From assembly GCA_963793335.1 (NCBI GenBank), contig CAWBZS010000005.1:1-64000 (forward strand): 64,000 nt of DNA, given 5' to 3'. This DNA is from Sva-07 sp963793335 (GTDB lineage Bacteria > Actinomycetota > Acidimicrobiia > Acidimicrobiales > Ilumatobacteraceae). Numbering within the stretch: position 1 is the first letter of the stretch; each line of letters begins with the position of its first letter. Under the pieces are notes generated by a model. It was not told the DNA's origin. It saw only the letters and a list, made by a program, of their open reading frames with translations, and did not search any database. Positions 34,999-47,205 of this stretch are shown piece after piece. Made by a program: the position numbers and the translations under genes.

Positions 34999-37900
34999 AT
35001 GACCGACCTCACCGGACGAGCGCTCTATCCGATCAACGAGATCCTCGACTCGTCGGCGATCCCGTACGGCGACGTTCTCCCCATCGGCCAGTTGTCGTCG
35101 GTGCTCCAATCGGTCTTCTACGCGTCCAGTTCTCACTATTTCGACGGCCAGAACCTCGTCATCGAGATGGAACTGGCGATCGAAGGCGGGATCGAACTCC
35201 AACTGCCCGGCAACGTCGTCTCGCTGGTCTTGGCCTCCGGTGGGGTCGGCTGGACCGATCTCCACGCAGCGGCTGCCCTCGGGCCGGACCCCCGACTGGA
35301 GATTCTAGAACTCACCGCCGGTCTTCGCTTCGCAGACCACATCCTCGCCGATGTCGAAACAGGTGAACCGGCAGAGCTCGAGGTAGCGGGCGATGTCAGC
35401 CTCTCGACGAGCGGTGGGATTGGAATCTCGAACCACCAGGGCCTCACGCTGCGTCCGGCGTACGTGGCCGGCTCGACGATCATCATCGAGGCGGCCGACA
35501 TCCGGCCGGTCTTCGACCCAGACGAGGCCCCGCCGCAGGCGGCGCACATCGTCGACCCGAAGGGACTGGCAATCGAAGCACTGGCGGTCAGCATCCCGGT
35601 GGAGTACCTCAGCGCAGGCGACGGCGACGAACCGCTGCGATTCGAGATCGCGAGCGCCTGGATCGACAGCAACGGCTTCACCGGCGACGTCACGGTCGAG
35701 TCCGCTGACCTCGACGATCCGATCACCGGAAAGATTCTCGGGCTGCCCTACGTGTTCCGATACTTCCGGCTCGGCATCGACCAGAACTCACTCGACGAAG
35801 CCGCCATCGGCATCAACGTGGAGTTCGACGTTCCGAGTTCGGGCACCGATGGGGCCGCCGATCGGAAGGCGATCGCTCTCGACGCCTCCTTCGGTGTCGG
35901 CGAGTCGATGTCGTTGGCACTGTCGGCGACCCAGCCGGTCGACGATCCGGACGACGAGGCGCATCTCGTCTCCGTACGAATCGGCGATGCGGTACTGATC
36001 GGGATCGACGGGTTGTCCGGCGAGGTCACGCGTGACACGTGGAACATGCAGATCGATGTCGCCGCAGAGATCACCATCAGCGCAGACGGTGGCGATTCGT
36101 TCATCTCGTCGCTCCTCGGCGACGGGGCCACCGTTCCCGACATCGAGTTGGGCCTCGTGATCTCACCCGACGGTGTCGCACTCGCCGCCGGAACCGAAGT
36201 CGAGTTGCTCCTACCGCTGGCGATCGATATCGGCCCGATGTCGATCAACGGCCTCCACCTCGGCGTCACCAGTGCAGATGCGAACGTCGTCGTTGCCTCG
36301 GCGGGGGTCGACCTCTCGGTCCAATTGGGCATCGCGACGTTTGCCGCCAGTGACATCGGTGTCGAGGTCAGCTTCTCCAAGCCGAACGACGAACTGGCGA
36401 TCAGCACGGCGTTCAAGCCACCACTTGGCATCGGACTTGCCGTCGGGACCCCCGATGGCCCGGTGTCCGGTGGCGGATACCTCTACATCGACACCGATGC
36501 CGGTCGGTACAGCGCCGTCGTCAGCCTGCAGATCGTCAAGGTCGGCATCAGCGCGTTCGTGATCATCGACACCGAAGCAGTCGAGGGCGGCGGATGGTCG
36601 ATGTTCTTCGCGCTGTTCATCGAGATCCCGCAGATCCAACTCGGATTCGGCTTCTCGCTCAACGGACTCGGTGGGCTCGCCGGCATCAACCGCACCGTCG
36701 ACGTGGAAGCCTTGGGCTCAGCCGTCCGCGCCGGAGCGCTCGGCTCGATCCTGTTCCCCGAGGACCCGATCGTCGACGCCCCGATGATCATCAACGAGCT
36801 CTCGGCGATCTTCCCGCCTGCCAACGACAGCTACGTCTTCGGCCCGGTGGTGAAGATCGGTTGGGGCACGCCACCGATCATCGAAGCCGAAGTGGGCGTC
36901 GTGATCTCCTTCGGGCCCGACGGGGTGATCGTCGCGGTGCTCGGCTCGATCACCGCGATCCTCCCGCGCCCAGAGCTGGAACTCATCGCGCTGCGGCTCG
37001 ACTTCGCCGGCGGCGTCGACACAGGCAAGGGCACACTCTGGTTCGACGCCAGCCTGCACGACAGCCACATCATCGGCTTCGCGCTGGCCGGCGACATGGC
37101 ACTGCGAGCCAGCTTCTCCGACTCGCGTTCGTTCCTCTTCAGCGTCGGCGGGTTCCACCCCGCATTCACACCACCGGACGGGTTCCCCGAACTCGACCGG
37201 ATGTCGTTGGGCATCAGCGTCGGCGGCGTGATCGAGATCAGCTTCACCTGCTACTTCGCCGTCACGTCGAACACCGTCCAGTTCGGCGCGGCGCTCGACA
37301 TCTGGGCCAAGGTGTCCGGCTTCGAGATCGCCGGCGGCGTCAGCTTCGACGCCCTGATCCGATTCTCGCCGTTCGAGCTGAACACCAACATCGGGCTCTA
37401 CGTCTCGGTGAGCGCCGTCGGCGTCGACCTCATGGGCGTGTGGTTGAACGCGTCGCTCACCGGACCGTCGCCGTGGCACGTCATCGGCACCGCCGAGTTC
37501 AAGGTGGTCGGCATCACCAAGAACATCCGCGTCGACAAGGTCCTCGGGACCCGCGTGCCCCAACCGCCGGCGCCGGTCGCTCCCGACCTCCTCGCACTGC
37601 TCGCCGAAGAACTCAGCCGCGCCGAGAACTGGTCGGTGGTGTCAGCGAGCACCGCCGGGGTGGTGTTCGCGGAACGACTCCCCGGAGCGACCGTCGACAC
37701 CGACGCCGTCGCGCCGCTGCTCGCTCGGCCCGACTCCACGATCGAGGTCGCCCAGACCGTGGTGCCACTCGGCGTCGAGCTGGACAAGTTCGGCAACACG
37801 ACGATGGGCGACCACAACCGCTTCGGCGTGGTCGCGTCGGGCGACCTCGACGCTGCGGGCGCAGCAAACGAATGGTTCGCTCCCGCCCAGTTCTTCGACA

Positions 37901-38196
37901 TCAAGCCGAAGCAGCGCCTCGCGCAACCATCGTTCGAACAGTACGAAGCCGGGATCACCTTCGGCTCCACGGCGGTCGAGGCCGGCACCGGCGTCGACCT
38001 CGTCGACGGCCATGCCGAGTTCCGAGTCGACCCGGAGTTCGACGCGCAGGGCACCGAGACCTCATCGCCACGCCAGCGTGGCCTCGACACGGTCGACCTG
38101 GCCGCCGAGCGCCAACACGCATTCAAGGTCACCGACGAGTTGCGATTCGACCTGATTGCGTCGCCCACGTTCACCACGCGGATGGAGATGGTCTGA
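34999..38196 (+). CDS. Large-protein system component B, DUF6603-like beta protein
   Basis: 1065 residues. No signal peptide or membrane span. Residues about 1-870 are long alternating beta strands rich in Asp, Gly, Ile and Val with recurring patterns such as AGINRTVDVEALGSAVRAGA, FGPVVKIGWGTPPIIEAEVG, and FDASLHDSHIIGFALAGDMA LR. By memory this resembles the uncharacterised DUF6603 group, which I cannot verify. From about 870 (PDLLALLAEELSRAENWSVV) a separate domain follows to the end. The pattern suggests a long beta solenoid or sandwich stack, so a structural rather than catalytic role. It starts one base after A ends, and its stop overlaps the start of C (TGATG). Confidence 0.68.
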   Translation: MTDLTGRALYPINEILDSSAIPYGDVLPIGQLSSVLQSVFYASSSHYFDGQNLVIEMELAIEGGIELQLPGNVVSLVLASGGVGWTDLHAAAALGPDPRLEILELTAGLRFADHILADVETGEPAELEVAGDVSLSTSGGIGISNHQGLTLRPAYVAGSTIIIEAADIRPVFDPDEAPPQAAHIVDPKGLAIEALAVSIPVEYLSAGDGDEPLRFEIASAWIDSNGFTGDVTVESADLDDPITGKILGLPYVFRYFRLGIDQNSLDEAAIGINVEFDVPSSGTDGAADRKAIALDASFGVGESMSLALSATQPVDDPDDEAHLVSVRIGDAVLIGIDGLSGEVTRDTWNMQIDVAAEITISADGGDSFISSLLGDGATVPDIELGLVISPDGVALAAGTEVELLLPLAIDIGPMSINGLHLGVTSADANVVVASAGVDLSVQLGIATFAASDIGVEVSFSKPNDELAISTAFKPPLGIGLAVGTPDGPVSGGGYLYIDTDAGRYSAVVSLQIVKVGISAFVIIDTEAVEGGGWSMFFALFIEIPQIQLGFGFSLNGLGGLAGINRTVDVEALGSAVRAGALGSILFPEDPIVDAPMIINELSAIFPPANDSYVFGPVVKIGWGTPPIIEAEVGVVISFGPDGVIVAVLGSITAILPRPELELIALRLDFAGGVDTGKGTLWFDASLHDSHIIGFALAGDMALRASFSDSRSFLFSVGGFHPAFTPPDGFPELDRMSLGISVGGVIEISFTCYFAVTSNTVQFGAALDIWAKVSGFEIAGGVSFDALIRFSPFELNTNIGLYVSVSAVGVDLMGVWLNASLTGPSPWHVIGTAEFKVVGITKNIRVDKVLGTRVPQPPAPVAPDLLALLAEELSRAENWSVVSASTAGVVFAERLPGATVDTDAVAPLLARPDSTIEVAQTVVPLGVELDKFGNTTMGDHNRFGVVASGDLDAAGAANEWFAPAQFFDIKPKQRLAQPSFEQYEAGITFGSTAVEAGTGVDLVDGHAEFRVDPEFDAQGTETSSPRQRGLDTVDLAAERQHAFKVTDELRFDLIASPTFTTRMEMV

Positions 38197-41100
38197 TGGT
38201 CGTTCGAATCGTCCCGTGGGTACGCAGCGGACTCTCCCTCGACGTCACCAATCAGGCCACCCGCGGCCAGACAACCCAGGTCCGCGCCACCGCAACGATC
38301 GACGTGAGCGCCACCGCCGACGACGGCGAGACCGTGCTGGAGGGGCCATCTCGGGAGGTCGAGTTCTTCGGACCCGGCGACATCGTGTCGATCGACGAGA
38401 ACCAGGTCCGCCACCGATATCCCACACCGAACGCACCCGACGCCGAGTGGAACTTCTTCGCGTTCATCGAGCTGGTCCACGCCGATCTGCCGTGGCGATA
38501 CGCTCCAGCGGGCCCGAGCGACGGGATCGCACCGCCGTGGCTGGCCCTGGTGGTCGTCGAGGAAGGCGTCGAGGCGACGTTCGACTCGTCCAGCCGCCTG
38601 CCGGTACTGCGCGTCGACAGTGCCGAGCACCTTCCGCCCCCAGCCGACCTCTGGGCGTGGGCCCATGCGTTCGGCCACGGCGACCCGGTGGCCGACGTCG
38701 ACGGGTTCAACGCCCGGATCATGTGCCCTCGCCGCCTGCGACCGAACAGCCACTGGCGTGCGTGTCTCGTCCCGGCATTCCGCACCGGCCGCAACGCAGG
38801 GCTCGGAGCCCCACCGGGTGACGACCCAGGGCCTGCATGGCGAGCCGACGAGACCGGTGTCGAGCTGCCCGTGTACTCCACGTGGACGTTCCACACCGGC
38901 GATCGCGACGGCACGTTCTTGGCGCTCGCCCAGAAACTCACCCCTCGCGAACTCGGACCCGGCGTCGGGACCCGTCCGCTCGACCTCTCCGAACCCGGTG
39001 CACCCCTTCCAGCCGCCCAGGGAGCGCGCACCGACTTTCTCGGGGCGATGTTCTCGCCCCAGTACGACCCCGATGGTCGCATCACCGCCGACATCGCCGC
39101 GTTCCGATCGACGTATCGGGAAGAACTCACCCGCGGCGACGACGTGCCCGAGACGTCGAACGAGCCGTACGACGCTGCCACCGACGACCCGGTCGTGCGC
39201 CTCCCGCGCTACGGCAGCCCGCAGCGGCGCGGCGAACCGCTCCCCGACGACAACGCCCACTGGTACGCCCAGGTCGAACACGCGACCCGAACGGCGCGCC
39301 GTCGCCGCGCTCGGCGCATCGGTCGTGCGCAACGACCAGGAAGACCTGCTCGCCGCTGCCTGGGAGCACGCGGCATCGCTGACCCAGATCAATCAGTCGC
39401 TGCAGCGCGCCCGGTTGGCCGAGGAGATGGCCACCCAGCGCGTGGCCAAGTTCCGGACGCTGGGCACGGGCAACCAGTTCCAGCTGGCCGGCCCTGCAGC
39501 CAGACGCATCTCCACCGGGTCGACCGACCTGCTCGCAGCACTCGACGCCGCAGCGGTGTCGCCGATCGTGGCCGGCGGTTCCTTCCGCAGGATGACGCGC
39601 CCAGGAGGCGTGTTTCAACGGGCAACCGTCGCACAGCCTGCAACCGCGTCGACACCTGCCCCGGCGGAGAACTTCGTCACGCGGACACTCACCGACGGCG
39701 CCGCGGCGTTCCTGGAAGCAGAGCCGAACCAGCTGCCGGCCGGACTCGACATCGGCGAACGCATCGCAACTCCCGCGCCGACCTTCGGCACGCTCGACGT
39801 CGACCAGTTCGTCACCTTCGACCCAGGCACCGCTGCACCGCAGGGTCTCAGCCTCGAGCCGCTCCAGGTCACCTGGGCCACACCAGCGTCGACGATGACG
39901 ATCGGCAACGCGTTCATGGCCCTGGCTGCACCACCTGCAGCCCCCACCGTCCAGGCAGCACCAGCGACGCGGACCGCTGCTGCGAGGGCCACCGGCAGCA
40001 TCACCGCCGTCGGGCCGATGCGGTCGTTCCCGATGGGTCCACCGCTCGGCGAACCCTTCCCGACGGGCTGGGCGATCGACAACAACATCCCGATCTCCCA
40101 GGTGCTCCCCGAGCTGCGCGAGCGAATCCTCGACCAGGTGACGCGCCTGGTCGCCGAGCGCCCCGCCGACGCACTCCGACGGGGCACCGAGGCTGTGGAG
40201 CTGCCGACGTTCGACACCGACGTCGGCGATCTGATGACGTCACAGATCGACCCGGCATCCGGTGTGCGTGCGTGGGTCGACCGCCACATCGCCCAACGCA
40301 ACCCGAACGGCTCATCCGTCGGCATCCTCGGCAACGACACGGCGATCCCCACGGCGCTCGTCGCACGACCGTCGTTCCACGTTCCGATGTACGAGCGGCT
40401 CCGAGCCCTGTCGGTCGAGTACGTGGTCCCGGGTGCTGCGGCGATCCCGGCGAACACCGTCAGCGCGCTCAGCGTCAACCACGCATTCGTCGAGTCGTTC
40501 CTCATCGGGGCGAACCACGAACTCAGCCGCGAGTTCCGCTGGCGTGAGTATCCGGCGCCCCTGCACCTCACCTGGTTCGACCAGTTCTGGGATGTCGGCC
40601 CGAATGGGGACGCCGACATCCCTCCGATCTGGGAGTGGGAAGACGGCAGGCTGGGCAGCCATGCGACCGGTGGCGACCGACTCGTGGTGATCGTCAAGGG
40701 CGACCTGATCGACCGCTTCCCCAACCTCAGCGTGTACATGGTCGAAGCCAAGCTCGACCCCGAGCCACCAGCGGGTGGGTCCGCGCCGGCCACGACGGTC
40801 GAAACCGAGCGCGTGATGGCCGACACCGACCCCGAGCTGCCGGTGTTCTCGGGCCGGCTGATGCCCGGACTGCACTTCTACGGTTTCGAACTCCCGAACG
40901 CGCCGGAGGGCCAGGTCGAGGCAGCTCAGACCGGAGGCACCCACAGCCAGGGCTGGTTCTTCGGTCTCGAGGAGCAGCCGAGATCCGCCCGGTTCGGACT
41001 GAACGTCGGCAAAGCGGCGCATGTCGGCAACGTCCCCGACGAATCGTTCAAGTTGTCATGGCGACACATGAAGCAGATCTCAGGCGACAACCCGTTGTTC

Positions 41101-41250
41101 ATCGACGAGGCGGAAACGCCAGCGGTGTTCGAGAACCACGAGTTCGACACCGGGCGGTGGTTCGGAGATGCGGCCACGATGGCGGCCACCACGTTCCGCC
41201 GACCGACCCGCGTGCTGATCCACGCCACCGCACTGCTCGGGGAGGACTGA
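38196..41250 (+). CDS. Large-protein system component C, one frame break
   Basis: About 1018 residues from MVVRIVPWVRSGLSLDVTNQ, with GGAG 8 bases before the ATG. The N-terminal 360 residues contain PPWLALVVVEEGVEATF and ELPVYSTWTFHTGDRDGTFL, which look like family signatures. Near 39,290 the frame moves from VEHATRT to RRAVAALGASVVRNDQEDLL and continues to 41250. The second part has a helical stretch (NDQEDLLAAAWEHAASLTQI NQSL), an Ala/Pro-rich region, and a conserved-looking end (EWEDGRLGSHATGGDRLVV, SWRHMKQISGDNPLFIDE). No catalytic motif, signal or membrane segment. Function unknown. Confidence 0.66.
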
Positions 41251-41252
41251 AC

Positions 41253-44200
41253 GTGCCCGACGAGAACCGGGGCCGGCGAGACCCCAAGCGCGATCCGAAG
41301 CGCGATCCCGAAGCGCGACCCCGAAGCGCGACCCCAAGGGTGAGCAGGGCGGCAAGGCGGAGCAGGGCGGCAACGGAGAGCGGGACCGCACCGAGGGCGA
41401 TCGAGAAGCCGGCGGGCGAGAGCAACTGAAGCGCTGGGCCGAGCGGTTCCAGGAGTTCGCCGCGATCGTCGAACGCGCCCGGCGCAGTGGGCTCGCCGCC
41501 GCCGACGACGCCGGCGGCCATGCCGACCGGGCCGCAGACGAGCAGCGTCGGGCCGCTGCCGCAGACCCGAGCGACGCCGTCGTGGCCGGTCACGTCAAGC
41601 AAGCATCCGCTGCGGCCGCCGCAGCGCTCGGCCAACGCCGCGACGCCGAGGCCGGGTACAAGCAACTCGCGGCACGCATCGACGCCTTCGAGGCATCGAA
41701 CAAGGCGTTCGAGGCGGCGATCGAGCGACGCAACCCGAAGGCTGCGCAAGCGGCACTCGACGCGGCCGACGTGGCGACCGACGCCGTCACCGATGCCCTC
41801 GACCCGATCACCACGGCCCGCGACGCGGCCCGAGCGGCAGCAGACGATGCGGCATCCGCGGCGCAAGCAGCCGAGCGCGCAGCGGCGGCCGCTGCGAACG
41901 AGGCGTCGCAGGAAGCCGCCAACGAGGCGCGACGCTTCGAGGAGTGGATCAAACGCTTCGATCGCCACGAGGCGGTCGCCCGCGAACAGCGTGACTCGGC
42001 GGTCGCCGACACCGAGGCCACCAAACGCGACGCAGGCCGGGCCGGCAGAGACGCACGGCGGGCAGCGGAAGCTCGACCGGCAAGTCCCACTGTCCGACGT
42101 GCCGCAGCCAACGCTGCGGAGGCCGCAAAGCAGGCAGAGGCGGCACACGACCGTGCCCGATCGGCGTTTGCCGAGCTCCGCAAGCAGCTCGACGCGCTCG
42201 CCCTGGCTCGCAAGCAGTTCGACGAGGCGGTCGAGAAGCGGGACCGCGAGCGCGCGCTCGCCGCACTCGACGCGGCAGAACGCGCCGCCGATCAGATCGG
42301 CGATGCACTCGACCCGATCGCCGAGGCTCGCAAGCAAGCCGCAGCGGCGGCCGATCGCGCGCGTGCCGCAGCCGATTCGGCCGAGGCCGCCGCCGAGGCG
42401 GCGCGAGAAGAAGGAGATCGTGAGCTGGCAGCGGCCAACCGCGAAGCAGCGAGCAGGAGCCAACCGAGGCGCAGACAAGCTCGCCGAACTCCTCGACGAA
42501 CTGATCGCGAACGCCGACGACACCCTCGAACACGCCGACGACATCGACCAACACCTCGCCAGAGGCAAACGCTGCACCGAGCGCGCCAGCCGCTCACGCG
42601 AACACGGACCCATCGCCCGAGCCGCTCTCGACCGCGCCAACGAACACGCCACACAAGCCGCCGAACTCCGCGACCAGATCAACCAACTCCTCGAACGACT
42701 CCGCAGGCTCACCACCGCAGCTCGCGACACCGCCGACAAAGCCAGAGCCCTCCACAACGCCGACCCCACCGACACCACCGTCACCGAACTCGCCAAACTC
42801 ATCACCGAACACCGCAACGAGTTCCAACAACTCGCCGAACAACTCACCAAACTCCTCGAACAACTCGCCGAACAACTCCAAGCACTCCGAGACGCCATCG
42901 ACGCCGCCTGCAACGCGGCTCGCCTCGCACGACGCGATGACAACCGCCCCACCGGCAGTGACGGCGTCCTTCGCCCGCAGCAACCAGGGTTCGTCCCGAC
43001 GCTCGACCCACCCGATCCCGATGCCGAGCCCGACCCTGACGAGTCGATCCCGGTCGTTGGCGAGCTGCCGCTGCTGCTCGTCCCGGTGCGTATCGAGACG
43101 CGCTTCGGCACGCCCAACGAGAAGACGACCCCGCTACGGATCCGCATCTACCCCGACCGGATCAGCGTGTCCGATCAGCTCACCACACCGACCGAAGCGG
43201 AGGTCGAGATCGCCCGCCAGTACTGGACCAGCCACTTCGACGCGACCGGAGACACCGAGGCGGAGGTCGAGGCCGGGCAGGATGCGGCATGGTCGTGGCT
43301 GGTCGAACAGCTCGACATCCACCGCGCCGGCCACCTGGCTCGGCTCACCAAGCCGCAGCGACGTCGCGGCCGACTGGAGTGGCCCGACGTCGAGACCACC
43401 GACGTCGAACTTCCCGCGGTGGCGATGAACCTCCCGAAGCGGTTCGTCGCGATCGGCTGGAGCAAGGGTGTCGAGGTGTTCCGCGAGCGGGGCGAAGCCA
43501 TCGACGAGCACCCGTATCACACCAGTCCCGATCCACGCGATGGTGCCGGCCAACGCACCGACCTCGGCATTGCCACGACCAAGCACATGCGATGGATGGT
43601 CGACTACGACAACGCCCTGGAGCGTGGCATGGCGATCACCGTCGATGTCGAGCACGACTGGGACACGATCGACACGTTGATCGTCGTCGGCATCCAGCGA
43701 CGCGATGGCGCACGCTCCGGCGAGGAGTTCGCGCAGCTGCTCGACACCCACACAACCAGCCAGGGCTTCGCCTTCGTTCCCCAGGGAACGCCGACGAACA
43801 ACACCGACACCGTCGAAGCCGGATGGACCCGACAGCAGCGCGAGCGAGATGTCGTCGCCGAGCAGCGACGCCTCGATCTCAGCGACAAGCTCGACGTCGG
43901 CCACGCCAGCAACGTCGCCCGATTCACACGGGCGCTCGGCATCGCCGACACCACCCAGTTGGCCCGCCAGCCGTTCGCGCTCGACCAGGAGTGGTCGCGC
44001 GGCGCAGCGATGCGGGCGGGCCTCTACGACGTGGTGATCGGCCGCTACCTGCAGGAACTGCTCCCCACCCGCGGCACCACCGTCCTCAACGACGCCGGCC
44101 ACGAGACGTTCCGCACCTGGTTCATCGACCATGTCGCCGGGGGTGCAGCAGTTCCGACCATTCGGGTTGGCTCGCAGCCGTACGCCGTGTTGCCGGTGCT

Positions 44201-47200
44201 GCGAGCCGGCAACACCGACAACTTCCCCACGATCGGCCACCGCGTCGCCGACGTCGTGCGACGCCTGAAGGACGAATGGCTCCGCACCCTCAACGACGGC
44301 GTGGCCCGCCTCGACCACAACGTCGGCGAAGACCCCGACGCCGTGCGCGGCAACATCGCCGAGGTGCTCGCCGGCGAGCCGCATCCGGCCGACCTGTCGG
44401 TTCGTCGTCTCGATCTCCACGAACACACGTCGAGCCAGATCGACGAGATGGCAATCTTGCAGCTGGCCAGCTTCCACAACGGAGTGCTCACCACGCTCGG
44501 CGAAACCACCTGGGTCGACATCGACAACGGCTTCATCGGCGAGTTCGAGAACGACCTCGCCTACATCGAGGACAATGCACCCGACCTGTGGGCGGAGTTG
44601 GTCGCCATGCGCGTCGAGCTGGGCGCCCCGCAGACCGTCGAAGAGCAGATCGTGCTGTGGTCGAAGTTCCAGCAACTCGTCGAAGCGGTCGCCCGCAACC
44701 CATGGGGTCCGCCGATGGAGCCGACCGCATGGATGAACGAGGTGGTCGAGTCCGCGCAGGATGTGCTGCAGCGAACCTACGACATGGTCGCTGCGCTCGT
44801 GGCCCACGAGCAGCGTCAGCGGCCGCTGTCGACGTTGCGGGTTCCACAATTCAACGGCGTCCTCAGCGAGGACAACCCTCCGCTGATCGTGTCGAAGTTC
44901 GCTCCGACCGCCGACCGCGTCGAACGTGCCCTGGTGGCCGACGATGACTTCGCACCCGCGGACTACGTGAGGCCGGCGGTGCGCGGCCGAGCGCTCGAGA
45001 ATGCCGAGCACGCCCCGCTGCTGGCGCAACTGCTGGCGTCGGCAGCGGCGAGCCGCAAGCTCCCGCAACCGATCCTCGAGCGCACGATCTCCGTGCTGTC
45101 CGAGGCCACGCCCGAGGAACTCGAGTGGACGCTGCGCGAGACCCTCGGGCTCGGCATCCACCGCCTCGACGCCTGGCACACCGCGTTCGCGAACCAGGAA
45201 CTCGGTGCCGTTCGCGCTCGACGGCCGGAGGGGCTCCACGTGGGCAGCTACGCCTGGGTCACCGATCTCGACATTCCGGATCGCCAGGTCGAACGCTCGT
45301 CGCATGGGTTCCTGCACGCACCGTCGCTCGCCCATGCGGCCACGGCGTCGGTGATCCGGTCGGCGTGGCACGCTCGCGGCGACACCGACGGAGGCTCACC
45401 CGCAGCCGTCGACCTGCGCAGCAACCGCTACCGCTATGCGATGTGGCTGATCGAAGGCGTCCGTGCCGGCCAGTCGCTGGGCGACCTGCTCGGCTACGAG
45501 TTCGAGCGGCTCTGCCACGATCTCGGCATCGACGAACAGATCGCCGCCGTCCGACTCCTCGTCGCGGAGGCGCACGGTCGCAGCGACGGCATCGAGGACC
45601 CCGTCGACGGCATCGAGCTGATGGAACTGTTCGCCGAGGGAGGCCTCGACGACCACCTCGCCGAAGTCGAGAGCGACTACGACGCCGACCGAGCGGAGAA
45701 GGTCCGTCTCCTGCTCGAAGGTCTCGCGTGGTCGTTCGACGCGATCGACGATGCGTTGCTCGCTGAGTCGACCCACCACCTGCTCGGTGGCAACTTCGAG
45801 CGGGCGGCAGCGTCGATCGAGGCGGGCGCCGGCGGAGTCGACCCCACCACCGATGCCGATCGGAATGGACACGATGCGTTCGTCACGCACGGTGAACCAC
45901 AAGGTGCTGCTGTTCGCCGATGCCACACCGGCAGCCGTCGGTCAGGCGGCGGAAACCGGTTGGGGCATCGGCATCCGCGACCTGATCTCCCCGCCGTTCG
46001 AGGCGCTCGCCGCGTCGCTGCTTCCCGCACCCGACGAGGTGGCGCTGACCGTGATCGACAGCGACGGCGGATCGCACTCGTTCACGCTCGCCGACCTCTC
46101 GATCTCCGCGCTCGACGCCGTGTACCTCACCAGCGACGACCCGACCGTCGTCGACGCGCCGCTGGCCACAGTCGTACGCCTCACCACCGGCATCGACGGC
46201 GCCGTCAACACCGCCCTCGACCCCGGCCGCCTCGGTGTCACGTTCGAAGAGTTCCAGATCGTGGCGATGTCGCTGCGGCGGATGCTGTCCGAGGCACGCA
46301 TCGCCGGCGCCGAGGACCTCGACGCCGAACTCATCGGTACGGCCGATTCCGAGCATCAACCAACCGACGCCAACACGGTGCTCGGCGATCTCGTCACCGG
46401 GTGGGACGAGTCGGCGGCACCGCTCACGAACGAACAGCGCCGCAGCTTCGCGCTCGCCGGCCTGACCGGCGACGACAAGGAGATCGTGCAGGTCGCCGCT
46501 CGCCGCCTCGAAGCAGCGCGAGCCCTCGGGCCGACCAGCGCTCGGGAGATCGTCGGAGCGGCGTTCGGCCGGCCGTTCCCGGTGTCGCCACCGATCGACC
46601 TCCAGGCTGCCGGTGCAGCGTTCGACGCGTCGCTGGCCGACGACAATGCGGTCATGTCGTGGCTCGACGACGTGGCCCTCGTCCGCAACGACGTCGATCG
46701 ACTGGTGGCGACGATGAACCTCGCCGCGATGATCGGTTCCACCGGGGTCATGACCGCGGGAACGTCGCAGAGCCCACGGCTCCCCGGCGACACGTGGGCA
46801 GCGACCGGATTGCCCGCTGACGGCACCGGTGGTCGCAACGTGGTCAGCGCTGTCTGGTCGAACGACTCAGGCCCGCCGCCGACCCAGGTGATTGCCCTCG
46901 TGATCGATCAGTGGAGCGAACAGATACCCGACGGCTCGACCGTCACCGGCGTGGCGACCCACTACGACGCGCCGAGTCAACGACCACCGCAAGCGATGGT
47001 GCTCGGCGTGCCCGAGACTCACGAACCGTGGACGATCGACGGCGCGATCACGTTGCTGCTCGACACGATGGAGTGGATGCAGTTGCGGGCTGTCGCTCCC
47101 GAGGACCTCGGCGACTACGGCCACACGATCCCGACCGTCTTCACCAGCGATGCCCTGCACGTCGACGAGGTGCCCGGCGGGTCCGACGAGGGAGACGCGA

Positions 47201-47205
47201 CATGA
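41253..47205 (+). CDS. Large-protein system component D, ~1980 residues with coiled coil, several frame breaks
   Basis: GTG start at 41253 after a strong ribosome site (GGGGAGGA) inside the end of C. The first codons give VPDENRGRRDPKRDPK. The frame then slips by two across a repeat array (41277-41338) into KGEQGGKAEQGGNGERDR. A long Ala/Glu/Arg coiled-coil part follows (to about residue 560) with a 170-residue internal duplication. Frames break again near 42,450 and 45,890. The globular second part starts with LLLVPVRIETRFGT and LRIRIYPDRISVSDQLT, and contains TIRVGSQPYAVLPVLRAGNT and PLSTLRVPQFNGVLSEDN. The stop overlaps E by four bases. No known function. Confidence 0.64.
41277..41338 (+). 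repeat. 12/13-nt tandem repeat at the start of component D
   Basis: Five units: CGAGACCCCAAG, CGCGATCCGAAG, CGCGATCCCGAAG, CGCGACCCCGAAG, CGCGACCCCAAG. The 12-nt unit encodes R-D-P-K. Units 3 and 4 have an additional C in a C run and are 13 nt, which moves the frame by two. Confidence 0.8.
41708..42420 (+). repeat. Internal duplication in the coiled coil of component D
   Basis: Segments 41708-41910 and 42218-42420 (510 bp apart) encode the same pattern: FEAAIERR or FDEAVEKR, then AALDAADVATDAVTDALDPI against AALDAAERAADQIGDALDPI, then Ala-rich heptads. Codons are partly conserved too (CTCGACCCGATC in both), pointing to an old tandem duplication. Confidence 0.7.

Noticed and set aside
36594..38195. 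Arg-rich open frame inside component B, joined to component C
   Set aside because: The composition is that of a shifted frame. Component B has the coherent sequence, and C begins at 38196 with a ribosome site.
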